Part shown: positions 1 through 8,457 of the stretch, piece after piece
Position numbering within the stretch: position 1 is the first letter of the stretch
How the letters are laid out: the number at the start of each line of letters is the position of its first letter
From: Leadbetterella sp051649345
GTDB lineage: Bacteria > Bacteroidota > Bacteroidia > Cytophagales > Spirosomataceae
Assembly (NCBI GenBank): GCA_051649345.1
Contig: JBOFGX010000215.1
Span: 1 to 12,872, forward strand
Direction of reading: 5' to 3'
Length of the DNA stretch: 12,872 nucleotides
Made by a program: the position numbers and the translations under genes
Notes under the pieces: model-generated
Database searches by the model: none
Told to the model about the DNA's origin: nothing
What the model saw: the letters and a program-made list of their open reading frames with translations, nothing else

Positions 1-3000
1 AATTAAAGGGGCAATGGAGGATGATTTCAAACACAAAAACAAAGAAAAACAAAGACCGTACTACTCAAGAAAAATACAATTTATATCTTAAAAATCTAGC
101 CCTTCAAAAAGTAAATATTGACCTTCAGCTACTCGATCCAAACAAGCGTCTTGTGCTTAAAAATGGACAATTAGAAACCGAAATAGAAAAGCTAGACATA
201 GCAGATTTTCAATCATCACAAATTAATTTTAAAGGTAGCTATCTTGCCTTCGAAGAATCTTCACTACCCAATATGGGCAGATTTGATAGTAAAAATATTC
301 GTATCCACGAGCCACATGTCAAGCTCGAGAAGCTAAAGTACACACCAGAGAGTACCCAGTTACAGCTTTCTACTATGAAAGGATACGAGGCCTCTGGATT
401 TAAGATTTTACATAGTTCGGCGTTTCTTAATTACTCAAAGGATAGTCTAAAGATTGAAAAACTAAAATTTGTCACTCCTCTAAGCAAAATTACAGGAAAT
501 GCTTTAGCTATTTTACCCAAGGAAAGTAAACTCAATATTTCTTGGGAGTTGGACACCGTAAATCTTCAAGTGTCTGAAGCTTTGTATTTTGATCCTGCCC
601 TATCCAAGAACCCCTATTTTCAACCTTACGTTAAGGATAAAATCTTGGGTATAAGTACTGGATCTTATTCAAATGACTACCTAAATCTAAAAAATTTAAA
701 CCTCGAAATACCCAAAAAAGCCAAGGCTTCAATTTCTGGAAATATCCGAAATCTTACTAATCCTACTTTGGATATAAGGATTGCCAAAGCCTTTTTCAAG
801 AAAGAAGTCCTGCAAGCATTTGTAAAAACATCCAGTTTAGATTTACCTCAAGACATAAGCATTAAAGGCGATGTGTCAGGAAATTTAGAATCCTTGAAAA
901 CGCATCTTTATACCCAGTCTAACCAAGGCAAAGCAAATTATTCTGGAAATATTCAGCTCAAAAATCAGTATGTAGAGGGCATGCTTCATACCGATGGTTA
1001 TAAAGTAGGAGAACTTCTAAAAAACAAAGAAATAGGGTCTGTAAACACAGATATGCATTTGAAATTACGAAACTTTGATGATCCACATTTGACAGTCAAA
1101 GGAAAAATACAAAAAGCTACCTATCAGAATAAAGAATACAAAAACATAGACCTAGACGGTACATGGGAGAACAAAGTATTTACCTCCACCATTACCTCAC
1201 AAATGCAAGGAGCGGAAGCCACATTTACCTCACGTATTGACCTACGTAATCCAGAAATTGAGATAAAAGGAAAAACACATATACAATCCTTGGATCTAAA
1301 GACCTTGGGCTATACGACCGAAAACATCACGCTTTCGGGTGATATGAATATTGAAAAATTTAAATGGGATCCCCATTCCCCAGAAATTGATTTAAATGGA
1401 GAGAACCTTTTAATCCACTTCCAAGGAAAAAAAATAGATCTTAGCCAAATAAACATCGTAGCCCATTCAAACGACGATCGTAGCAAAATACTAAAGATCA
1501 AAGGCCCATTTTTTGACCTTCACGGAAAAGGAAAGTTTGATTATTCTACACTCTTGAGCGATGTTATGGATGAAATCCATACGCATTATAATCTAGCCAA
1601 CTATACACCTAAAAATAATCCTTCCTCTAACGAAATTGCTTTATCGGGCACAGTTTCATATGACAATACTATACATGACTTTGCCCCTCAAATTCAGAAT
1701 TTTAAACCTGTAGCATTTAACCTTCTTTATAAAAAAAATAGCTCCAATCCCCTAAAAGGAAATGTTGCGATTCCCATGGCAAACATTGACTCCTTTGCAG
1801 TAAAAAATACAACTTTGCTGTTTCAAAGTAGTTCTACAGGAATTCTCTATAATCTAGCCACATTGGAAGCAGCAAGCCCCACGTTTCGCGTACGAAACGC
1901 ATCTCTGGAGGGCAATATTGCCAAAAATGAGATCGACTTCAATTTATCTGTCAAAGATTCTCTTCAGAAAAAAATTCATGCTTTAAGTGGTATCCTTCTC
2001 CAAACCCAAGAAGGAATACGGGTCAAATTATCAGAATCTGGCACTTTGCTTTCTTACGAGCCATGGTCGGGTAATCCCTACGGATATTTTGATTATACCT
2101 CAAAAGGCATGCATTTCAACGACATAGTATTTTCTAAAAACGAGCAGATTGTACGGGTAAATTCTCTTAACGATGAACCTAACGGCCCTATCAATGTCTT
2201 TGCTGAAAACATAGACTTGGCGTTTATTTCCAAGTCATTTCTTCGGGACTCAATTTTAGTAGGGGGAGAAGCACATTTAGATCTAGAAGTACTCAACTAT
2301 GCCGAAGGGCACCCCAATTACACGGGAGAATTCAGCATCATACAATTTAAATACGAAAACATAGAACTGGGTGACTTGCAAGGCATAGCCTCTCAATCCA
2401 GCACTGAAGAAATTATCTTGAAAACCACCCTAAAAAACAATACACAAGATGTAAGCCTAGAAGGGCAATACTACCCTTTAAAAGAAGATGGCCTAGATTT
2501 TAAAGCCAAAATCAATTCTTTCGATTTGAAAATCTTGGAATCGTTTACTGCAGAAACATTCGAGAATTTAGCAGGTAATCTACAAGGAGAATTCAGTATA
2601 AAAGGCTCCACTTCTCAGCCTCAAATCCAAGGGTACGGCAAGTTTGAAAAAGTAACTACCAAATTGAAGGCAACAGGTGCAGTAGTAAGAATCCAAGATC
2701 AAAATGCCACATTTACTAATCAAAAAGTAAAATTTGAAAACTTTGAAATACTGGATTCACTCAAAAATAAAATGTATCTAAGCGGACAAGTGGATATTCA
2801 AAAATTGCCCGACTATACCTATGATCTCAAAATACGCTCAAAGAATTTCAAAATAATAGATGCTAATGAGGCACAAAATGGTATATACGAAGGAGAAGGA
2901 TTTGTAGATACGGATCTTACTATCAAAGGAAAAAACCTCAACTTTAAATGCTCAGGGGACGTACTTCTTAACGACAAAAGTAGAATCACTTTACTCAGCC

Positions 3001-4238
3001 AACAGCAGAGCGAAGTCCGAAACGAGTTTGACAATATCATTACATTCATAATCAAAGATCCCAAAAACAAAACCAAGAAAAAGATAGAAAAATCGAGCTT
3101 AAATTTGGCTAATGCCATCAATATCAATCTAGAGATTTCTGAAAAAGCCAAGCTGAGAATGATTATGGATCCCGTAACAGAAGACGCAATGGAAGTAAAT
3201 GGCTCAGGCAAACTCAACATCGGATATGACAACAAAGGAGAACTATTTATAGTAGGTAGATATTCCATAAACAAAGGCTTATACACGATGACGATTTCGG
3301 TCATCAACAAAGAATTTATCATTTACAAAGAAAGCCAGTCTTTTATAGAATGGAACGGCAATCCCTTATCTGGGATCATGAAAATTACGGCTTCTCACGC
3401 TGTGAAAGGTCAAATCAAAGTTCCATTTCCAGAGAACACAAATAACGGCGGAGTCGATACGACAAGGAACACGGCTTTTGCATTATCCACTGTCCGCATC
3501 GATCTAAACATGAGCCAAAAACTTATGGAGCCCAAGTTGGAGTTTGATATAGTTCTGAAAGAATCCGATATTCGGAACTCGACGATACAAAATAATTCTG
3601 GAGGTGACATTGTAGAATCATACCAAAATTTTGGGTATAAGATTTTACAAAATAACAATACCATCAAGGATGCCAATTCGATTACTATCGGAGAAAAACA
3701 AAAATCGGACATGACTAATTCCGCGGTTTCTTTGCTTGTATCAGGAGCTTTAGACACTCAATCCTTTTTATCCAACTTTTCGGAATCCGTGGGTATGGAA
3801 AACATGGCCAGACAAAAAATAAGTCAAATCTTAAATTCACAAATCAACAATTATGCATCCAGTCTTGTGAAATTTGTCGATCTTAATATAGGGTTGGACT
3901 CCAAATCAATTGAAAACTTAGGGTCGAATACCAGTTTAAATTTGGGTGTAAGTAAAAAACTAGCCAATGAAAGACTCATCTTGTCTTTTGGGAAAAATTT
4001 TGAGCTAGAAAGTAAAAAATCATCCAATGGGAATGATGGAAAAGTAGACTTCGATGATATTTTCGACAATTTACAAGCCGATTGGCTCATATCTAAAGAC
4101 GGGAAATTTAGATTTAATATGTTTCGTAAATCGCCCGATTATATTCAAATAGAAGGGCAGGTTGTAGAAACAGGTGCTGGTTTTTTGATATCATTAGATT
4201 TTGAAACGTTTAAAGACCTATTTAAAAAATCGAAATGA
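1..4238 (+). CDS. tamB: TamB-family translocation/assembly module protein (5' partial)
   Basis: This is a very long, mostly beta-strand protein with no enzymatic motif, typical of TamB (DUF490/PF04357), the periplasm-spanning partner of an Omp85 protein. TamB-like proteins help outer-membrane protein assembly and are thought to carry phospholipids between membranes along a hydrophobic groove. Counting from the ATG at 21 (1405 residues), the body is made of repeated short amphipathic strands. The C-terminal third, from about residue 1050, carries the conserved family pattern: GRYSINKGLYT, a strand ending IEWNGNPLSG, and a final stretch near VVETGAGFLISLDFETF. The frame stays open upstream of 21 to the window edge (codons for L-K-G-Q-W-R precede the Met), and no N-terminal membrane anchor is visible as full-length TamB would have. 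I therefore treat 21 as a probable internal Met and the gene as cut by the window. Its stop overlaps the next start (ATGA), indicating translational coupling with TamL. The family assignment is secure; the true start is not visible. Confidence 0.9.
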   Translation, partial: LKGQWRMISNTKTKKNKDRTTQEKYNLYLKNLALQKVNIDLQLLDPNKRLVLKNGQLETEIEKLDIADFQSSQINFKGSYLAFEESSLPNMGRFDSKNIRIHEPHVKLEKLKYTPESTQLQLSTMKGYEASGFKILHSSAFLNYSKDSLKIEKLKFVTPLSKITGNALAILPKESKLNISWELDTVNLQVSEALYFDPALSKNPYFQPYVKDKILGISTGSYSNDYLNLKNLNLEIPKKAKASISGNIRNLTNPTLDIRIAKAFFKKEVLQAFVKTSSLDLPQDISIKGDVSGNLESLKTHLYTQSNQGKANYSGNIQLKNQYVEGMLHTDGYKVGELLKNKEIGSVNTDMHLKLRNFDDPHLTVKGKIQKATYQNKEYKNIDLDGTWENKVFTSTITSQMQGAEATFTSRIDLRNPEIEIKGKTHIQSLDLKTLGYTTENITLSGDMNIEKFKWDPHSPEIDLNGENLLIHFQGKKIDLSQINIVAHSNDDRSKILKIKGPFFDLHGKGKFDYSTLLSDVMDEIHTHYNLANYTPKNNPSSNEIALSGTVSYDNTIHDFAPQIQNFKPVAFNLLYKKNSSNPLKGNVAIPMANIDSFAVKNTTLLFQSSSTGILYNLATLEAASPTFRVRNASLEGNIAKNEIDFNLSVKDSLQKKIHALSGILLQTQEGIRVKLSESGTLLSYEPWSGNPYGYFDYTSKGMHFNDIVFSKNEQIVRVNSLNDEPNGPINVFAENIDLAFISKSFLRDSILVGGEAHLDLEVLNYAEGHPNYTGEFSIIQFKYENIELGDLQGIASQSSTEEIILKTTLKNNTQDVSLEGQYYPLKEDGLDFKAKINSFDLKILESFTAETFENLAGNLQGEFSIKGSTSQPQIQGYGKFEKVTTKLKATGAVVRIQDQNATFTNQKVKFENFEILDSLKNKMYLSGQVDIQKLPDYTYDLKIRSKNFKIIDANEAQNGIYEGEGFVDTDLTIKGKNLNFKCSGDVLLNDKSRITLLSQQQSEVRNEFDNIITFIIKDPKNKTKKKIEKSSLNLANAININLEISEKAKLRMIMDPVTEDAMEVNGSGKLNIGYDNKGELFIVGRYSINKGLYTMTISVINKEFIIYKESQSFIEWNGNPLSGIMKITASHAVKGQIKVPFPENTNNGGVDTTRNTAFALSTVRIDLNMSQKLMEPKLEFDIVLKESDIRNSTIQNNSGGDIVESYQNFGYKILQNNNTIKDANSITIGEKQKSDMTNSAVSLLVSGALDTQSFLSNFSESVGMENMARQKISQILNSQINNYASSLVKFVDLNIGLDSKSIENLGSNTSLNLGVSKKLANERLILSFGKNFELESKKSSNGNDGKVDFDDIFDNLQADWLISKDGKFRFNMFRKSPDYIQIEGQVVETGAGFLISLDFETFKDLFKKSK

Positions 4239-6538
4239 AATATCGGCATCTCTATTTTCTCTTCATGCTTATATTGATAAGTTGCAATGTCAAGAAAAAC
4301 CTACCCAAAGGGCAAAAAGTATTTATGGGTAACACTTTTGATTTTCAATTCGATAAAAACGATAAATCAATAGAAAAAGAGTCTATTCTGATCTTTTTAG
4401 AAGCCAACACCTTACCTAGGCCAAATTCAGGATCATCATTTAATGTTCATAAAAAAGGAGTGCCGTTTAAAATCAGAATGTACTATGGATTAAAACTGAA
4501 TAAAAAGAAAAAAACACCACGACTCCTTAAAAGCTTTGTTGAAAAACCCGTTTTTCTATCGGAGAACCAGACCAAAAAAAACCAACAATTTATTACAGAT
4601 TACCTACATACCCGAGGATATTTTGATGCTAATGTAACCTCAATTACTAGCGAATGGGTATATACACAATCTGCAAAATATACTTTAGATCTAGGAAAAA
4701 GATATAGAGTGGACAGTATTGATATTAAGATTGACACCCTTGATAATATAGGCAAAAGCCTTAATACGGTTATTAAAAAACAGAATTGGTTAACCGATTT
4801 TGATTTAGAGAAAATCAAAATCAATCGAAACGAAATCGAGAATCAACTTCGCAATGAAGGCTATTATGCATTCCAACTTAACAATCTTGAGATTTTAGCC
4901 GATTCGTTTTCAATAGATAAAAAAATTAATCTATCCATACGACTTAAAGAAAACGTAAGCAATGCATCCAAAAAACAATATCAAATCAATGACATATATG
5001 TATTTATTGATAAAAAGCCCGAAATACAGGATAATTCCAACACAGATCTTTTTCGCGGCTTTTTGATTGAAGATCACAAAAAGAAATATAATCAAAAACT
5101 ACTTTATGCTGCAATCGCTTATCGACCGGGTACCCTTTTTGATAATCGCATGCAATCTATAAGTAATAACAGGCTACTAGGGCTGGGTAATTTCAATCTT
5201 ATCAAAAGTGACTTCGCTATTGTGAACCAACTAGACAGTAGCTTCATTGACACCTATTATTATTTACAGAGTCAAAAAGCCAACTCATTTCGTTTTGAAG
5301 CTAATGCCATTACTCGAACCTCTGGATTGGCGGGGTCACAGTTAAACTTAAAATGGAACAATACAAATCTTTTTAAACAGGCAGAGATATTTAATCTTAC
5401 TGCTAAAACTGGGCTTGAGTTTCAATTAGGCAATGATTCTCTTGCAAAAGGCTACAGACAAAACTTTAGATTAGGTATGGATGCCAGCATCACTTTTCCA
5501 AGATTCTTGGCTCCTTGGATCACATTAGATCCAGAGTACAGTACAGTTCTTCCTAAGACACAATTTCTAATCGGTTGGGAGCAATTCATAAAGTCTAATC
5601 TCTACAGAATAAATTCTTTAAAAGCTTCATTAAACTATTTTTGGACCAAAGGCAAAGGAATCGAAAACACACTAAAGCCAATCTCTTTTAACTTTCTGAA
5701 AGCGGGCAACTTCAGCTCGGAGTTTATTGACGATATATTTCAAAATCCAGAATTACTACCCATTCTAGACAATCAGCTTATCCTGGGTGGATCTTATGCC
5801 ATCAATGTTTTGCCTTTCAAAAAAGCAAGGGGTATTCTTTCTTACGATGGGGAGATAGATTTAGTTGGCAACACGATGGGAATAGTAGATTTGTTTAGAA
5901 AAAATTCTGAGAAAAAAGGATTATTGTTTGGTGAATTTTACGCTCAATTTATTCGTCTTCAAAATGAGGTTAGATACTCTACCTCTATCAATAGGAGACT
6001 CAAATGGGCAAACAGAGCTTTCCTAGGCATAGGAATTCCATACGGTAATTCGTTTCAGCTACCACTTACCTATCAGTTTTATGTAGGAGGAAACAATTCG
6101 CTTCGGGCTTTTAGAGCTAGAGGTCTAAGCCCTGGTGGCTCTAAAAGATCAGACAATTTATCCAATCAATATATTGGTAAAAACAACGGCGATATAAAGT
6201 TAGAATTTAATACGGAACTACGTTATAAACTAAATTCTCTACTCGGTACAGCTTTGTTTTTAGATATGGGTAATGTGTGGATGTCTAAGGATACCGATAT
6301 TTATGATGAAAACTCAAAATTCTCTAAAAATTTCCTCCGCCAAATGGCTCTAGGTACGGGAGTGGGAATCCGGTTAGATTTCTCTTTTGTAATTGTCCGA
6401 TTGGATGTAGGAATCCCTTTATATAACCCAAATTTAGATTCTAATTCTCGCTGGATCATTAAAGATTTTGACATCTCTAGTTCTACAAAAAGAAAAGAAA
6501 ACATAATTTGGAATATTGCCGTAGGATTACCGTTTTGA
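4235..6538 (+). CDS. tamL: TamL: lipid-anchored Omp85/TamA-like outer-membrane protein
   Basis: This 767-residue outer-membrane barrel protein is the partner of TamB. The N-terminus is a lipoprotein signal with lipobox L-I-S-C (Cys17), so the mature protein should be lipid-anchored. That is the feature separating Bacteroidota TamL from proteobacterial TamA, which has an ordinary signal peptide. Residues about 25-300 fit POTRA-like periplasmic repeats, for example the 'YLHTRGYFDANV' and 'LRNEGYYAFQL' segments, each typical of a POTRA helix-strand unit. The rest is a beta barrel. The Omp85 loop-6 region is at residues 618-630 (GGNNSLRAFRARG), where the classical R-G-F core reads R-A-F. The chain ends in phenylalanine after alternating hydrophobic residues (AVGLPF), a standard outer-membrane beta-signal. 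The start is fixed by the 4-base overlap with tamB and by the lipobox. The pair very likely forms one operon. BamA is an alternative family member, but the tamB linkage and lipobox favour TamL. Confidence 0.9.
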   Translation: MKYRHLYFLFMLILISCNVKKNLPKGQKVFMGNTFDFQFDKNDKSIEKESILIFLEANTLPRPNSGSSFNVHKKGVPFKIRMYYGLKLNKKKKTPRLLKSFVEKPVFLSENQTKKNQQFITDYLHTRGYFDANVTSITSEWVYTQSAKYTLDLGKRYRVDSIDIKIDTLDNIGKSLNTVIKKQNWLTDFDLEKIKINRNEIENQLRNEGYYAFQLNNLEILADSFSIDKKINLSIRLKENVSNASKKQYQINDIYVFIDKKPEIQDNSNTDLFRGFLIEDHKKKYNQKLLYAAIAYRPGTLFDNRMQSISNNRLLGLGNFNLIKSDFAIVNQLDSSFIDTYYYLQSQKANSFRFEANAITRTSGLAGSQLNLKWNNTNLFKQAEIFNLTAKTGLEFQLGNDSLAKGYRQNFRLGMDASITFPRFLAPWITLDPEYSTVLPKTQFLIGWEQFIKSNLYRINSLKASLNYFWTKGKGIENTLKPISFNFLKAGNFSSEFIDDIFQNPELLPILDNQLILGGSYAINVLPFKKARGILSYDGEIDLVGNTMGIVDLFRKNSEKKGLLFGEFYAQFIRLQNEVRYSTSINRRLKWANRAFLGIGIPYGNSFQLPLTYQFYVGGNNSLRAFRARGLSPGGSKRSDNLSNQYIGKNNGDIKLEFNTELRYKLNSLLGTALFLDMGNVWMSKDTDIYDENSKFSKNFLRQMALGTGVGIRLDFSFVIVRLDVGIPLYNPNLDSNSRWIIKDFDISSSTKRKENIIWNIAVGLPF

Positions 6539-6594
6539 TAGTATCCTAGGAGATATTATATTTATACTACCATTTTGTATAAAGTTTAGAAAAT

Positions 6595-7680
6595 ATGACC
6601 ATACGTAAAAAGCTTGGATTCTTGATTTCCTTTACCCTACCCCTCATGCTTGTTTTGAGTCATTACATAGGTACAGGTATCTGGATATTCTTGCCTGCAA
6701 TCTATTCCTATCTTGTTGTACCTGTGTTAGATTTACTGATAGATAAAGACACACACAATGTCCTAAAACAAGACATAGAAAAGCTTACAGAAGACTCTTA
6801 TTTTGATTTCCTATTGTATGGACATGTATGGGCTCATATAACCTGTTTGCTTTGGGGGGTGTACGTCCTCATTTTTCAAAATCCGGATACATTTCATACG
6901 GTAGCTCTTATGATTTGTCAAGGGGTTTATGCTTCTACAATCATCAATGTATCGCATGAGCTAGGACATAGAACCGAAAGAACCCCTCAATTTCACGCCC
7001 GCTTAGCTTTGATAACAGTGGGGTATAGTCATTTTACGGTGGAACACAATCGTGGCCATCATGTACATGTTGCTACTCCAAGTGACCCAGCTACCTCCAA
7101 AAAAAATCAACACGTTTATGCTTTTTGGTGGCAGACTCTATCAGGAAGCTTACTAAGTGCCTGGAATTTAGAAACCAAAAGACTCGAAAAAACAGGAAAG
7201 AGTAAATGGAATACGGAGAATAAGGTTTGGACGGGAATAGCTCTTACAATGCTTTTTTTTATCACCTTTTCTACCCTTGGGTGGATAGTATCAGCTAAAA
7301 CTGTAGGTATCGTATTTTTATACTTTATAGTTCAAAGTACGATTGCAGTCCTTTCATTAGAATGTGTAAATTATATCGAACACTATGGTATTGTACGAAA
7401 GCAAAAACCAGACGGCAGATACGAACGTGTAAATCCCCTTCATTCGTGGAACTCAAACCATACAGTTAGTAATCTGATGCTATTTAATTTGCAAAGGCAT
7501 TCAGACCATCATGCTTATGCTGTAAAACCCTATCAAGTATTGGATCATTTGGATGAAAGCCCACAACTTCCATTTGGATATCCTTTGATGATTATCCTAT
7601 CCTTTTTTCCTAGTCTTTGGTATAGCATTATGAATCCCCTTTTGGAAAAATGGCAGATGAAGACGTATGCTGCAGGATAA
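6595..7680 (+). CDS. alkB: AlkB-type alkane 1-monooxygenase (membrane diiron hydroxylase)
   Basis: This 361-residue polytopic membrane protein belongs to the AlkB branch of the fatty-acid-desaturase/hydroxylase superfamily. AlkB enzymes hydroxylate terminal methyl groups of alkanes using O2 and electrons from rubredoxin. All family histidine boxes are present: HELGH (121-125), EHNRGHH (150-156) followed by VATPSDPA, NYIEHYG (259-265) and LQRHSDHH (299-306). Together they supply the nine histidines (121, 125, 151, 155, 156, 263, 302, 305, 306) that AlkB structures show binding two irons. Hydrophobic segments lie near residues 7-24, 27-47, 76-94, 103-118, 211-232, 236-255 and 328-346. The second box continues SKKNQHVYAFWWQ, where classical alkane hydroxylases usually have a Gly-Glu pair and an Arg. 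The real substrate may therefore be another alkyl or acyl chain. No rubredoxin or rubredoxin reductase gene is in the window. The gene follows tamL by 56 bases and may be cotranscribed with it. The enzyme class is secure; the substrate is not. Confidence 0.88.
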   Translation: MTIRKKLGFLISFTLPLMLVLSHYIGTGIWIFLPAIYSYLVVPVLDLLIDKDTHNVLKQDIEKLTEDSYFDFLLYGHVWAHITCLLWGVYVLIFQNPDTFHTVALMICQGVYASTIINVSHELGHRTERTPQFHARLALITVGYSHFTVEHNRGHHVHVATPSDPATSKKNQHVYAFWWQTLSGSLLSAWNLETKRLEKTGKSKWNTENKVWTGIALTMLFFITFSTLGWIVSAKTVGIVFLYFIVQSTIAVLSLECVNYIEHYGIVRKQKPDGRYERVNPLHSWNSNHTVSNLMLFNLQRHSDHHAYAVKPYQVLDHLDESPQLPFGYPLMIILSFFPSLWYSIMNPLLEKWQMKTYAAG

Positions 7681-7717
7681 GAATTAACTACTTATTGTAT
7701 CATTTAGAATTTCGAAA

Positions 7718-8428
7718 TCAATTCTTCCCAGCCTTGAAAAGCTGATCCCGTGTACCCCGCTCGGCGGGTATATACTCGGCTTCTTTGTAGTTTTTATCTT
7801 TGAGACTGCCGTTTTTCACTGACTTTATAAAATTAGCGATAGCAAATGGATTTGTAAGTGGATTCGTATTCATATACCTTCTGTTGATATCATAATTGCG
7901 TTGCATATCGAGTCCATATCTATAGTTCCCCATGGAGCCCATGGCTTGGTTTGCTGCTAGTCTTCTTATATACTCTACATTGTATCTATTGGCAATGGCA
8001 TCCCGATCCGCCTGATCATCAAGCTCCATAGTCAAAAATGCCGTTTTGAACTCCTCTTCTGTACGGAAAGGATATACTTTCACTTCTCGTAGCAAAGTGG
8101 CTTCAGAGTTGAGCTCTACTACGGCAGAATAATCAATTCCTGTCGCTCTAGGTACTTTATGAAATTGTTTTTTAAAGCCCACGTAAGAAAACACAATCGA
8201 ATCTCCCGGAAATACATCTAAAATGAAATATCCTTTATCATTACTATACGTACCTTTTCCAGCTGTTTGGTTCATAACGAATGCTCCGGGCAAAGGCTGG
8301 TCTGACTTAGAATCTATTACAAATCCTGAGAAATACACAAACTTGCTTTGCACCTGGGCTCTCAGATTTTGTCCGAAAACGAGGAATGTCAGTACCAAAA
8401 AAAAACGCGAGGAAAGTTTTAAACTCAT
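7718..8428 (-). CDS. Secreted CarboxypepD_reg-like domain protein of unknown function
   Basis: This 236-residue exported protein has an N-terminal signal peptide (hydrophobic residues 9-19, probable cleavage after Ala24 in L-R-A). Residues about 32-110 form a carboxypeptidase regulatory-like beta-sandwich: 'SGFVIDSKSDQPLPGAFV', then 'GTYSNDKGYF' and 'DSIVFSYVGF'. This fold is common at the front of SusC/TonB-dependent receptors, but here no plug or barrel follows. After it comes 'LREVKVYPFRTEEEFKTAF' (about 113-131), a pattern I recall from small Bacteroidota proteins carrying this domain. The C-terminal 100 residues, rich in Asn, Arg and Tyr (MGNYRYGLDMQRNYDINRR), match nothing I can name. 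There is no lipobox, so it is probably periplasmic or secreted. It is the last gene of the minus-strand run, 29 bases after cdsA, and converges on alkB. The domain call is firm; the function is unknown. Confidence 0.75.
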   Translation of the reverse strand: MSLKLSSRFFLVLTFLVFGQNLRAQVQSKFVYFSGFVIDSKSDQPLPGAFVMNQTAGKGTYSNDKGYFILDVFPGDSIVFSYVGFKKQFHKVPRATGIDYSAVVELNSEATLLREVKVYPFRTEEEFKTAFLTMELDDQADRDAIANRYNVEYIRRLAANQAMGSMGNYRYGLDMQRNYDINRRYMNTNPLTNPFAIANFIKSVKNGSLKDKNYKEAEYIPAERGTRDQLFKAGKN

Positions 8429-8457
8429 AATCTTTATTTCAATATCTCAGTCTTGCC

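Noticed and set aside
2819..3322. Antisense open frame of 167 codons inside tamB with a hydrophobic product
   Set aside because: It lies opposite a clearly conserved part of TamB, and its hydrophobicity comes from the reverse complement of Lys/Asn/Glu-rich codons. No recognisable domain or promoter.
3410..3757. Antisense open frame of 115 codons inside tamB
   Set aside because: Same kind of shadow; no family resemblance and no independent start signals.
6538..6559. Hairpin ATAGTATC / GATATTAT just after tamL as a terminator
   Set aside because: The stem is eight A/T-rich pairs with one G-T wobble and no proper T-run follows, so it is too weak to call a terminator. Read-through into alkB is plausible.
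6595..7680. Fatty-acid desaturase as an alternative to AlkB
   Set aside because: The NYIEHYG and LQRHSDHH boxes together with EHNRGHH are specific to the AlkB branch rather than desaturases.
7706..7726. Inverted repeat AGAATT / AATTCT between the convergent genes alkB and the CarboxypepD_reg gene
   Set aside because: Only six A/T-rich pairs with an eight-base loop; not enough to call a bidirectional terminator.
7756..7768. GC-rich hairpin CCCGC-TCG-GCGGG near the end of the CarboxypepD_reg gene
   Set aside because: It is inside the coding sequence and has no T-run on either strand; likely coincidence of codons for Pro-Ala-Glu-Arg.
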